DNA of 42,228 nucleotides from Fragilaria crotonensis (Eukaryota; Bacillariophyta; Fragilariophyceae; Fragilariales; Fragilariaceae), in assembly GCA_022925895.1 (NCBI GenBank), contig JAKSYS010000552.1, forward strand, positions 1 to 42,228. The letters are read 5' to 3'. This document shows, piece by piece, positions 1 through 10,619 of this stretch. The position numbers and the translations under genes are program-made. The notes below the pieces were generated by a model. It did not search any database. It worked only from the letters and a program-made list of their open reading frames with translations, and had not been told where the DNA came from. The first letter of the stretch is position 1. Each line of letters starts with the position of its first letter.

Positions 1-5
1 CTATG

Positions 6-508
6 TGTTGAGAATCCCAGATATCGTGAGCGCGGTACCACAGTACTTGCTCTGGTTATGGGGTGATAACTGCGGTTGTCAGGCCTTGACAAAATCTGTA
101 AAGTAAAAGTTATGAGTTTAGGTTCTAACTAAACTCCTCTTCCAGGTTCCCTTCTCTGTCTCTCCAGAACCTTCTTCTGTCTTCTTCCTTCCTTGTGTCT
201 CCTTCTTGTTCTTCCCAGTTCTTTTATAGTGGACTTCTGTCCAATCTCCTACATGTTTAATGTTTTCCTCCAACTTTCCATAGTTTTCGTCCTCCGATGG
301 AATCTTGGTTTGTTGGACTCTTTGGAAATCCGTAGATCGATTAATTTCGAATTCTTTATCCCAGTTCAGTCGTGCGTTCAATTCCGAGTTCACGTCTGAC
401 TCGAATCTGACATTCCGTCCAAACGTCGAATCTCTCTCAGCTTCGCCAACGACAGTATTTACTGTCTCACCGGTACTGGACTTATCCAGTAGCCTACTAT
501 CCTCGACA
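6..508 (-). repeat. 3' LTR of the copia element (left copy)
   Basis: Direct repeat of 5521-6023 at a constant offset of 5515 with two substitutions and no gaps. On the plus strand it begins TGTTGAGAAT and ends CCTCGACA, giving the usual TG...CA termini. The purine tract of the element lies immediately after it. The Pol frame continues without a stop from RNase H through most of this LTR, to a stop at 118-120. Confidence 0.95.
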
Positions 509-990
509 TCCTCCCTCCAACAATCCAGGGTTCCATCTCGTATGTTCTTCGCGTGTTTCGTATGTAATTTCTCAGGACAGTTCTTGTTCAATATGTCCGC
601 TGCATTCTCTTCCGATCGTATAAACTGCACGTTCAAATAACCGTTATCTTCCAGTTCACGGATAAAATGAGCACGTACATCGATATGCTTCGTTCTGGCT
701 CCGACATGTTGATTCTTGACCAAATAAATCGCTCCAAGATTATCCTCGTACACTTTTCCCATATGACGTTTCTCATCCGGTCTTCGTATGCCTTCGTCGA
801 GTAACATCATGATAAACTTGTTCTCGCATGCACCTCTCGCCAAACTGATATATTCCGCTTCGGTACTCGATAGTGTAACGACGTGTTGGGTCTTTGATTC
901 CCAATGTACCAACGTTCCACCTAACGTATGCAGTCCCGAAGATATACTCTTGCGATTGTCCGTATTCTTGGCATAGTCGGAATCCACCAT
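118..990 (-). pseudogene. copia RNase H with a tail encoded in the 3' LTR
   Basis: It begins with the copia RNase H signatures DSDYA, LSSTEAEYISLARGA and KHIDVRAHFIREL. These remove RNA from the RNA-DNA hybrid during reverse transcription. Most copia pol genes stop before the polypurine tract. Here the frame passes through the tract and stays open for about 130 more codons inside the LTR, ending at 118-120. The tail is rich in Lys, Glu and Arg, with runs such as KNKKETQGRKKTEE. Upstream it is out of frame with the RT stretch. Whether the tail is translated is unknown. Confidence 0.8.
509..518 (-). other. Polypurine tract of the copia element
   Basis: On the minus strand the ten bases GGAGGGAGGA lie directly before the 3' LTR. 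This is the position and composition expected of the plus-strand DNA primer of LTR elements. Confidence 0.8.
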
Positions 991-2259
991 AGAAATAGGT
1001 CGTAGTTCCTTGGGTCTTCTGTACGTGAGTCCCTCGTACGGTCGTACTTGATATGACCGACCATTCTGTCCAATGCCTTCCAGTGATCCTCACCTGGGTT
1101 CGATAGGTGCTGTGCCAGTTCTCGAGCTGCGTTGGCCAAATCCGGTGCCAGTTTCGTAGTTAAATACATGATCTTTCCAACCATTGACCTGTAATCCGTC
1201 ATATTAACCGTAGGTCCTTCGTTTTTACTTAGGTACTTGTTCGGGTATCCGGGCGTGTCGTAGGTCTTGACTTCTTTACCAGTAATCTTCTCGTAGGTTT
1301 CCACGATTTCATCTTCAAGTTTGTTCATCTTCGCAGTGATAATGACATTTCCGTTTTCGTCCACGCTCCAATCGTACCATACTCCTAAGTGCTTCTTCAA
1401 CTTTCCGAGATCAGATATATTGAATCGTTCCTTAAGCTTCGTCTTGAATTCCTCAATCGCCTTCTTCGATCCAACCAAAATTACGTCATCCACATGCACA
1501 ACTGCCATGAGGGTCATATGCCCTTTCGTGTCTTTCCAGTAGTACATGCACGGATCAACCAGACTTTGAATCATATTCATGCTTCGTCAGGTACTTACGT
1601 AGTGTCTTCATAAAAAGTCTTGGGACATCCACTCCTCCATACATCGGACGAGTCAACATAATACAATAACGCCTCAATTCGTCTTCCGTTATATATCCCA
1701 ATTCAACAATACCTTCCGGCCACTCTGCAAATACTGGCTTGTCGTCTTCAAGTTCCGCGTTTAAGAACGCTGCTTCGATGTCAATCATCTCAATCGTCCA
1801 ACCTTCGTCTTGCCTGTACAGCGCGATAGTAATTGCGAGTCTGACCGTAGTATCCGTTGCAACAGGTGAAAATGACTCTGTATAGTCCACACCAGGTACC
1901 ATCACGTAGCCCTTCAGTACGATTCTGCTCTTGTACCGTAGTGTGCCGTCCTGTTCCTCCTTGATCTTGAAAATCCACTTAACAGGTATCGTTTTCGTCC
2001 GTTCAACTTGTCCCTTGAATTTCTTCCATGCGTCGCGTGATATGAAATTATTAATTTCGGACTTAGCAGACGGTATCCATTGCTTCTTCGGTCCGGTCAC
2101 AGCTGCACGAAATGTCTTAGGTTCGCCTGGGTCCGACGTAAGCATGGTATTAAATACCAGATGCGCAATTCGAGTTCTGCTTCTTGTACGCGTCCCGGGC
2201 TCGTCGTTTTCGATCACAACTGGACTCTCAATTCCAAGTTTTTTCAATTCTCTTTCCAA
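921..2259 (-). pseudogene. copia reverse transcriptase, frame-broken
   Basis: The stretch 2259-1555 carries the RVT_2 fingers and palm, with VKWIFKIK, the GVDYTESFSPVA segment and the first catalytic Asp in IDIEAAFLNAEL. The frame changes near 1570. The stretch 1580-921 carries the second catalytic box as HVDDVILVG, where most copia elements have YVDD, followed by the LKKHLGVWYDW region. The enzyme would copy element RNA into DNA inside particles. Tyr-to-His in front of the DD pair is uncommon and could be lineage-specific or a mutation. Confidence 0.9.
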
Positions 2260-2822
2260 TGGTGTTGTCCTCTGTTTTGCTGTTCCTCGACCATTTCTTC
2301 GGCATTCTCGATGATTGTTTGTTCTGTAGGCAACTCCACGATTCGCTCTTCAACGCTGTCGCCTTTTTCGCAATATGATGACGTCTTCGTCGTCATCGGA
2401 GTCGGAATCGAAAAGAATTGATGTTGGGGGCACGTCCATTTTCGTTTCGTTCTCGTCGTGTACCTCGTCTTCTTTCGTTCTCTCGCTCAATCATCGACTC
2501 TATCCTCCCTGCTGAAGACATGGGAGTTTCAGCCGGTTGCAATGCAGTTATGGTCGCGATTTCCTCATCATACTCTGGAATGAGATGAATTTGGGGAGTC
2601 AATTCCTCTTCATCTGCCGCCAATTCAGCTTCCACCTCTTCCAGATCTTCGCCTAGGACCATCTGACGGTCAAAGGCATCGTCCATTGTCAATCTGATGT
2701 CATTTTCAGCCTTTGTCAAGTCAGCCCATGCATGAATATCTCTTGTTTCAACAATTTTCCACTGTAGGGATTGTACATCCTGTACACATCTCTTGCATGG
2801 TTCTCAGCATAGCCAACCATGA

Positions 2823-4123
2823 TCATTTTGGTGGCCTTGAACTTCCCCTCATTGTCCCTCTGTTTGTAACATAGCCAATTCGGCCATACTCCACTGTGCT
2901 ACCGTATATCGTGCACGGGGTACCGTAGAACAGTTCGTCTGGGGTACTGTACTGCGGGTATTGGGTAGTGTATTCCCGAGTACCGCCGCAGTCTTCGTCG
3001 CTTCCGCCCACAGTTTTCCTTGTAGAAATTTGGTCCATCCTGCAGACAGCATCATAGCCAGTGCTCTGTTGGCGTCTCGTGCAAACATGCGTTCAACAAC
3101 TCCGTTATGCTGTGGTGTGTGCGGTGCCGTATACTCCATCTTGATATTGTACTGTCCTTCGCACATCTTCTTTAAATCCGAAATGTGTTCTCCGGCATTG
3201 TCGCATCGGACGTACTTCACTTCAATACCAGCCGCCTTCAATTTGTCCAGAAGTTCTTGAAGGTGCGCTTTATCCCACTCTTCTTAGCGCCGTAAAAGTC
3301 CCACGACTTCGTTTTGTCGTCGACAATCTTGAACCAGTATCGTGATCCCGCAACCGTCTCGTTGTATGGACCACTCGTATCCATATATAGGCGTTCGCCA
3401 CGTTCTTCAGCCTCGGTCGTCGTGATCTTATTGGTTCGTTTCTGCGTAGCTTTCGCACGTGCACATCCATCGCACACAGCCCACTCCCGTAGGTTTGATA
3501 CCAAGCGTTTTAAGCAAGCTCCGAACCACTTTTTCCGTCGCATGTCCAAATTTTCGATGCGCCTCATTGATGTCCATGGCTTCATTCTTCTCGTTCTCGA
3601 TGGTTTCGTCGCCTCGTTTCGCAATTCCTTCGGCATTAAAGCTTCTCTTTCAAACGAAACTCGTCGCGCTTTCAGATAAGTCATCCCGTCTGTTTCCTTT
3701 TCAAATTTCATCGTGTCACCAGATGGGTTCTTGAGCTCAGATTCGTCTTTCCTGCTCACAAACTCGTTCCCATTCTCATTCAAACGTCCCACACTGATCA
3801 GGTTTCGAGCGAAGTCGGGGATAACCATCACTTCGCAAAATCATCCGCTTATTGGAGTGTTTTTGCTCCAAACATAGATCTCCAATAGCTGTAGCTTTTA
3901 GGGTCTCATTGCTCCCAACTCTGACATGCTCTCCATCCAAAGTAGCCTTCAAATTAAACATGTTGTTGGTGGTCTTGGCAACATGAGTAGTGGCGCCCGA
4001 ATCCATCAACCAGTTCTCAAAACCATCTTCATCATGGTCAGCAACAAACTTAGTTTTGCTGGAATTCGCCATGAAAACTTCTTCGTCCCACTTCCAATTA
4101 CTTAGGCCTCGCGGGGTGTCCAT
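2823..4123 (-). pseudogene. copia protease and integrase region, frame-broken
   Basis: Open stretches at 4123-3776, 3831-3238 and 3241-2849 read in turn as the following. First comes an aspartic protease with a DSGATTH active-site motif. Next is the pre-integrase zinc domain ending CDGCARAKA. The integrase catalytic core follows, with the first Asp in YMDTSGPY, the second in RCDNAGE and the Glu in HNGVVERM. The C-terminal part of integrase continues below 2870 in mixed frames. The catalytic D, D and E codons are all present, but in frames joined only by indels near 3800, 3245 and 2870. A charged linker follows at 2719-2393. Confidence 0.88.
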
Positions 4124-4253
4124 GCGGTATTCAGTCGTGTCGGATTCCTTTTTCTTGTCTTTTCGTCGTCGTTCCAGAAATCGTCTTCGTCATCGTCGTC
4201 ATTGTCTTCGTGATTGCTTTCGTCATCGCTCGTTTCACACATATCAGCCCAAC

Positions 4254-5472
4254 TCACGGGCTTTTGATCCTTCGGAGATCTTCTTCGAGTTCGGCGTCGT
4301 TCTTTTCAATCCCATCGTAGTATTGACCAATTAATTCTTCTTCCGGTTCCGATACGTCGAGGGCAGTAATCGTCTCGGCAAATTTCTTGTACTTGCGATC
4401 CAACTCCGTATCAGGTTTACGTTTCCTGTTATCGTTCGCGATGTCGTTGAGAATCTCCAAGCTTGTCCAGATCGATGTCGTTTTGTACCATTGGTTCCTC
4501 CCTGTTTCTCGTTTCGTGAATAGCCATTCCGACAAACATTCCCGAGTCGTTTCCTTGAGTTTTGCAGTGCTGCGCTCGGTGCCCAACTTGGCCACATTTG
4601 TAACATTTTCCCGAAAACGAATTTTGCACTCCATTGCCATTCTTGACATTGCCTCCATTTCTCTTCATTGCTCTTGCAGTCTCGTGCCTTGTGCCCTTGT
4701 TTTCCACACTTACACTTCCCTTTAAACTGCCTCCAGCTGTTTCGTCCGCCGGTCGTCGTGAGCGCCAAATGCTTCTGATTTCGTTCGCCTCCTTTTTCGT
4801 CTCTCTTTTCTTGAATTCGTCCCTTAAACGGCTCAATGAACATCTGATAGTGCCCTGTGATCTCCTCAACGAAGTCTTGATGGTCCATACCTCACGCCCA
4901 ATCTTGCCGTTCAACGAAGTGATGACGGCCTCGTATCGTCGTTTTGGCAAACGTGCCAAAATTGTTGCTTGCATCTGTTCTTGGCTTCTCATGGTTCCAT
5001 TTTCACACTTACCAACCTCTCTGTTCAACCTTTCGAGCTCCAATATCCACATGTGCGGGTCCTCCATGTCATTCTTCATGTAACACTTCTCCAGCTGCGT
5101 AGTCGCCTTCACAAGGTCTTTCGTCTTCTTCGAATCGTAGCGACTTTTCAACGCTTTCCACATGTCGTTCGCCGTCTCTTCGGCCTCAATAATCGCAAAT
5201 GCGTCGCCCTGGCATGACATAATCAAAAATTGCGAGCATCGTTGTTCCACTTCTGCGCTTGTTCTTCCTCTCTTGTCAACTCCACAGCCCCTGGGCTTGG
5301 CAGCTTCAACTTTTCCAGCAGGCCCCTCTCAAAGCCTTTGGACGCAGCAAACACTTCTGCCTTCTTGAAGAACTCTCGCGGTTCCATACCGCCCTTCGTC
5401 TTGTCATTTCCCAAAGGGAATGACCTTGATCGTCTCGAGCGGACTCGACTTCATCGTCGCTTCGCTCGCCAT
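4254..5472 (-). pseudogene. copia gag region (nucleocapsid), frame-broken
   Basis: The likely start is the ATG at 5472, 48 bases inside the 5' LTR. The frame moves near 5415 and again near 5250. The main open stretch (about 5250-4429) has the copia gag/UBN2-like helical region, including LKSRYDSKKTKDL and an LEKCYMKND-type segment. It is followed by a canonical CX2CX4HX4C zinc knuckle (CYKCGQVGHRAQHC). A second, imperfect knuckle (CKCGKQGHKARDC) is read in another frame near 4700. Gag packages the element RNA into virus-like particles. At least three frame changes break this copy. Confidence 0.85.
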
Positions 5473-5506
5473 CGTCGTCGTCGTTAGATCTTAACTCAAA
5501 AACAAT

Positions 5507-5520
5507 CGTTTTATAAAACG
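5507..5520. other. Perfect 14-bp palindrome at the primer-binding position
   Basis: CGTTTTATAAAACG abuts the internal edge of the 5' LTR, where a tRNA primer-binding site normally starts, and it equals its own reverse complement. I could not match the adjoining bases to a known tRNA 3' end. It could be a self-complementary fold or simply flank a displaced binding site. Confidence 0.5.
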
Positions 5521-6023
5521 TGTTGAGAATCCCAGATATCGTGAGCGCGGTACCACAGTACTTGCTCTGGTTATGGGGTGATAACTGCGGTTGTCAGGCC
5601 TTGACAAAATCTGTAAAGTAAAAGTTATGAGTTTAAGTTCTAACTAAACTCCTCTTCCAGGTTCCCTTCTCTGTCTCTCCAGAACCTTCTTCTGTCTTCT
5701 TCCTTCCTTGTGTCTCCTTCTTGTTCTTCCCAGTTCTTTTATAGTGGACTTCTGTCCAATCTCCTACATGTTTAATGTTTTCCTCTAACTTTCCATAGTT
5801 TTCGTCCTCCGATGGAATCTTGGTTTGTTGGACTCTTTGGAAATCCGTAGATCGATTAATTTCGAATTCTTTATCCCAGTTCAGTCGTGCGTTCAATTCC
5901 GAGTTCACGTCTGACTCGAATCTGACATTCCGTCCAAACGTCGAATCTCTCTCAGCTTCGCCAACGACAGTATTTACTGTCTCACCGGTACTGGACTTAT
6001 CCAGTAGCCTACTATCCTCGACA
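5521..6023 (-). repeat. 5' LTR of the copia element (right copy)
   Basis: Near-identical copy of 6-508. Because the element reads on the minus strand, this copy should carry the promoter and transcription start. The long open frame seen in the left LTR is also present here (5633-5908), where it is not preceded by RNase H. Confidence 0.95.
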
Positions 6024-6024
6024 T

Positions 6025-6029
6025 CTATG
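6025..6029. repeat. Candidate target-site duplication (right side)
   Basis: The five bases ctatg at 6025-6029 match the five bases at 1-5 just left of the element. The match is offset by one base from strict TG...CA ends, and the left flank is cut by the window start. A tctat duplication is therefore an equal alternative. Confidence 0.55.
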
Positions 6030-6777
6030 AAGGAACTATATGGGAATACATACTCTTTCCCGACAAGAAGGGGTATTCAAACAAGCTCTACTAAAACAAG
6101 CAGGGATATTTTACCTGCACAGCGATGGCATAATGTTTAATGCGCTGCTGCTCATCGGAATCCCCGCCACATAGAAGCGAAGTGGCTGGATCTGACCTCA
6201 TCATCAGGAAGCGTATAGAGAGGGTCTCACGTGTGTTCCTTATGCAGGTGATGCTGGTCGATGTCCACGGACTTGGGATGCCTATTAAATCTCAAATTAA
6301 TGATGGTTTGTGCTCGGATGTGCTTCCATTTCCTGTCACATAATTAAATTGTCTCCCGCTCAAAGCGCAGTCTGCAGTCCATGACCTACGCTCTAGACCT
6401 GCCTGCCTCAAAAAGAATACGTACTCGACACGGCGCTCGATGGCACTCATCATGGGCGACAGATTTGCAGCGATTATGTAGGCGCATTTGCAAAGACATC
6501 AGCAGCATCCTTAACACGAAGTGCACAGGAAACATTCCTTCATAATTCCCTCAATCAAGCTCCTGAACCAAGTAGGAAATAACGTTGCCATCCCAGGTGC
6601 GATTAATATCGGCGAAGCCAAAAACTCTAAACTAGTAGGACGGTCAGATATATCTCAGCATTGCGGGTGCATCATGTCAGAATACGCATCATATCGATTG
6701 ACTGTCGCCAATGGGGAAGAATTTGGACAGCTCTTTCTTTTCAAACGTGAAAAGCGCACCATCTCCTGACGAGATTT
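6030..6777. other. Intergenic, no recognisable gene
   Basis: About 750 bases between the copia target site and the PHD-gene stop. Only short open frames occur (for example 6140-6343 and 6521-6769 on the plus strand), with no motif I recognise. I see no tRNA, hairpin or repeat of note. Confidence 0.5.
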
Positions 6778-9700
6778 TCATGGTTTCGGCACATCAGCTG
6801 GGGCCACAGCTGAGGGCATAACTTCAGGTGCGTTTGGCGTTAATTTCACCTCGGGCTCGGATGCTTTCTGGTCAGGAGGAGGAACAACCACGGGGGGTTT
6901 GGAAGGAGCGGCCTCGAGTGCAGCGACGCCAAGGGCCGTAGTTGAGGAGGATGGTGTCGCCGACACACCTGTGTTTGATGATGTAGCGGCTGGGGGAGGA
7001 GAAATCACTTGACTTGGCTGAGGATTACTCCGAATCGACCTCAAGTGTTCCTCTTGATCCATGGCTGGAACAACAACATCGACTTCTCCCTTTTCTTTGA
7101 CAAGCACCTCAAGAGTAGCAAGCTGTTCTTCCAAGAATCGCGAATGATCGTCCAATCGCTCTCGCATTCGAATAAGATGTTCAACCTTTCCACGTGAGCA
7201 ATAATCCTGTGGAAGGAAACGACACGTCGTCAGTTCAGTGATGCTGTCGACAACCAACCATCCAAAGTTATAGTACTTACCATAAGGATTTGAATGTATT
7301 TATTTGGGATAACTTGTGCACCGAACTTTCTCGAGATTTGCATGCATTCTCGCGCGCCAGGCTTACGACGTGGCACTCTTGATGGTTTGGGTGGTTCATC
7401 CTCGGGCTGCGGCACCGGTGGCGCAGTTATGACGGGATTAGCAGCCGAGGAAACAGGAGTGGTGTCTGCCTTTGCCAGAACTGACGCCACAGTTTGATTT
7501 GGTTGTGCACTTTTTACCGCCGGCTCCTTTAATTCCTGCACAACAGGGAGCACTGGAGGAGCAGGTTGCGTTTCAACGGGACTCGCTTCGACGCCCTTCG
7601 CCTTTTCAGGTGGAACAATTGTAGGAAGAGGAGTTGCATCAATATCTACACCTGGTAAATCGACAGGCACAGTAGCTTGCTCGAGAGGTGTTACATTCGA
7701 CGATATCTGTGGCGGTATCAATTCTGGCCTGGGATCTGCAGCGCCCTGATCAAACTCCATGGGGACATCAGCTTCCGATATGATTGCCGTTTCCGTTGTC
7801 ACCGGCTCAACGATCGATGACTTCGTGGAAGACATCGAGCTCATCAACAAACTTTGTGCTTTGGCAGCCTTCAAATGTTGCTCGCCTTCATCAATCTCAT
7901 CGTGGAACTTACTCTGTCTCACCATTCTTCCACTTCTACTCCTTTGTATCAGACGCGCCGGGGACGGAGAAACGTCGTCACTTTCCTCCATGTCCTTGTC
8001 GTCGACGGCTTCATCGTCCTTTGTTTCCACATTCTCTGTTTTGATTCGGGTAGCGGGTCTCGATGTTGCGTCAGTTGGTGAACGTGGTCGCTTCGTCGGA
8101 CGACCTCGTCGCGACGATGCAACATCCTCGACTTTGGTTGGCGATAGACTTTTCTTCGGTCTTCCTGGTCCACGAGAGCTATCGGGACGGGATGCACTCG
8201 TACCACGACCAGGCGGTCGACCTGGGCCGCTGCGTTTGACGTCGGCAGATGGAGGCGACTTGGTTGCAGCAACTCCTTTGGCAGAATCAACCTTAGCCAC
8301 ACGACTGGGCGCAGGAGGTCGACCAGGCCCTTTTCGCTTCTCGGGCGAAGGTTCAGTTCGGGGTGTTGGTGGCCTTCCAACTGGCCTCTTTTCCGGTGGC
8401 GTTATCTTGGCTTTGGGACGATCATTGTTGGGAGGGCGACCAGGTCCCCGACGTTTCTCGGGAGACTTGCTCGGCGACCCGCGCTGTGACGAAACAACTC
8501 TGGAAGGCCTAATAGGCTCACCTTTACCCCTCGTCGCCGCTGGCGTCGCAGTTGTGTCTTTCGAGCGGCAGGTCGGACAGAACCACGTGCGAGTCTTGGG
8601 TACATTGTTGAGAGGGGGCTTCAGACAAGTCATGTGATACTCGTCGTCACATTGATCACAGAGTAGCACCTTCGCCTGGAAAGAATGACGCAAGGTAAGA
8701 TAAAGTCGATTATGACAGACTCGAGCTGCGATAAAAAGCGCTTACCCCGTCGTGCTTTCCGAAACAAACGCGGCATGCACAAAAGCAACACACTGGAATG
8801 GATGGGTCGTCGTTACAGAATGTGCACCAAATCGGTCCTGCATCGTCATCCTCCGCGGTGCCGTCATTTTTTCTCTTTCGAGGAGTTTCCTTGATGCTGC
8901 CTTCTTCCGTCGCTTCCATCTTTCTGTTGGTGCCGTCCTTCTCGTCGGCATCCGATCCTTCTACACTTTCGGAGACTCCCTTTTCCGATTGACTCAGGTT
9001 TTTCCACTCAAAAACTCCATCTGACTGCCATTCCGAGGCTGGGCAAGTTTGAGGGTTGTAAAGAATGGGCTGCCGCCGTGATCTTCTGACACGCCGGGTC
9101 CCTGATTCGGCAGGCTCTTCACTCTCGTTTCCTTCTGATGAAAGCGTTCGCTTATTGGAAGGGGAAGGACCGTCGAGCACAGAGTCCTCACTTTTTGCAG
9201 CCTTCCTATCCGCGTCATTTTGGGTCGTGGCATCTGCGTCCATGTTGGTTTCGTCCTCGTCGGCGGGCGTGGCTGCGATCTTGGCAGCATCATTTGCATC
9301 CTCCCCTGATGATCGCTCACCTTCTTCCATTTCATCATCACCAGCTTCGCCTCCAGTGTCCTCATTGTCTTCATCTTCCTCTCCACAATCGTTATCATCG
9401 TCATCTTTACTGGTACTCCCACCATCACCATCATCCTTCTCCAGTTCATTATCCTCTTGATTGTCGTCATCCTCTTCATTATCGTCACTGCCTCGGTTCA
9501 TTTCTTTCCGGAGTCGCGCCATTTGTCGGACGGCAGCTGCCGCGCGGCGTCGTGTTCGCGCCTCGCGTTTGTGTCCCGTCACACCCGAGGCAATGCAAAA
9601 GGAGCAGCTCCAACGATCATTTTTGGGCACCTTGGTCAATTTGGGCCGTGTGCATCCGAGATGAAACACCAGATTGCACGTACTGCAACACAACAAATCA

Positions 9701-10227
9701 CCACCCTCGTTGCAGAGTTCACACAAGTCATTATGTTGATCGAGAAATTCTTGAGAATCCATGGAAAGCTCGTCATTGTCATCATTCTCGTCATCCTTTT
9801 TGGTGGATTTCTTGTTGTTGTCGTTTTCGTCGTTCTTGTTTTCATCATCCTCAGTGTTCAGTTGCAACACGTGTTCATAAAAATTGATGGCATGTTCGGC
9901 ATTACTCTTTCGCCCCGGTCCGGTGCGTTTTGTTTCTCCACTGTTTTCGTTTCGCATGTCCAAGATAGAAGAAAGAAAGCATGACGGTGAGTTTGTGTGT
10001 CGTGTCAGTGAGAGGGGGACGTGCTCGCATCGTTTCGGATCGTCAGCCAGTCTTGTGTTTTTTAGAGTGTGGAAAACTTACATGGTCTCGTTCAGTGCAG
10101 CGAGAGTTTGTTCAATAATCTGCTTGCGTCGAGCTGTACTTCCTCCCAAACTTTTCAATAGAGCAGCGGCCTTGGCATCCCATTGCGAAGGATGAGGGGC
10201 CGAGCGAAGGTATTTGCGAGACACCAT
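6778..10227 (-). CDS. PHD-finger chromatin reader with UHRF1-like extended PHD and AT-hooks
   Basis: Four exons (10227-10082, 9940-8746, 8675-7281, 7206-6778) join in frame to 1,054 residues. The introns are GT-AG, of 141, 70 and 74 bp. The first exon is inferred from a GTAAGT donor. The alternative is a start at 9957. PHD1 (about residues 122-164) is CELCNEGGDLLCCSTC...WSCSFC. A long acidic Asp/Glu/Asn region follows. PHD2 (about 421-483) spans intron 2 and has the extra zinc half WCTFCNDD...CCFCACRVC before LLCDQCDDEYHMTC, as in the pre-PHD/PHD of UHRF1. Next come about six AT-hook cores (GPGRPP, VGRPP, RGPGRPKK), then a Pro/Ala-rich region and a coiled segment (HLIRMRERLDDHSRFLEEQ). It probably binds histone H3 tails and AT-rich DNA in the nucleus. 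No enzyme domain is visible. It is intact in frame, unlike several neighbours. Confidence 0.82.
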
Positions 10228-10619
10228 GGTCGTGAGGGTCGTCTGGTCCACCTTATGACATTTGTCTTCTGGAGTGTACAGCTACAAGTACTGTAGTATG
10301 TAGTCTTTGTGGATACTGTCGTAACGTACTGGTTATGGTATTCACCGTACACTGTGCTCCAGTGGACTGTCCTTCGTCATACTGTCTACCGTAGATCCAC
10401 TTCTGACTCCTATCGAAGCATTGCTACTGTACGGCTACGACGGTAGTATGCATAATGCTTCATCACGATGCACGATTTATCACCAAGGCTTGACTGACAC
10501 GATACACTCTGACCGCACCAACTTTCGACTTGCCTTCGCATTTTGGTTTTTGTCAAGTCTCCATTGTCCGGTAACCAGTCACTATCCGAACTTTCCCCGT
10601 GTTCACAGTTCTGCCCAAC
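10228..10619. other. Divergent intergenic spacer
   Basis: It separates the PHD gene (minus) from the DinB-like gene (plus), so it should hold both promoters. It is rich in GTAC and TACTGT motifs (for example around 10276, 10328, 10348 and 10428). No canonical TATA box is evident. Confidence 0.4.

Larger units (their letters stand above)
6..6023 (-). mobile_element. Ty1/copia LTR retrotransposon, full length
   Basis: Two 503-bp direct repeats flank about 5 kb of minus-strand gag-pol sequence in the copia order: gag with zinc knuckle, protease, integrase, reverse transcriptase, RNase H. Integrase preceding RT is the defining copia arrangement. The element has TG...CA LTR ends, a purine tract next to the 3' LTR and a short candidate target duplication (ctatg at 1-5 and 6025-6029). 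The LTRs differ at only two positions (121/5636 and 271/5786), so insertion was recent. The coding region nevertheless changes frame at least seven times. Either the consensus contains indels, or this copy is dead and was moved by proteins from another copy. Assignment to a diatom-specific copia lineage is plausible but not tested here. Confidence 0.95.

Noticed and set aside
6140-6769. Two short plus-strand frames next to the copia element
   Set aside because: There is no ATG context, motif or family resemblance, and their lengths are within chance.
7759-8637. 292-codon plus-strand frame antisense to the PHD gene
   Set aside because: The minus strand encodes the second PHD and AT-hooks with exact splice junctions; the antisense product is low-complexity without a motif.
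9065-9887. Long plus-strand Ser- or His-rich frames
   Set aside because: They are shadows of the Asp/Glu/Asn-rich acidic region of the PHD gene (GAT/GAC repeats).
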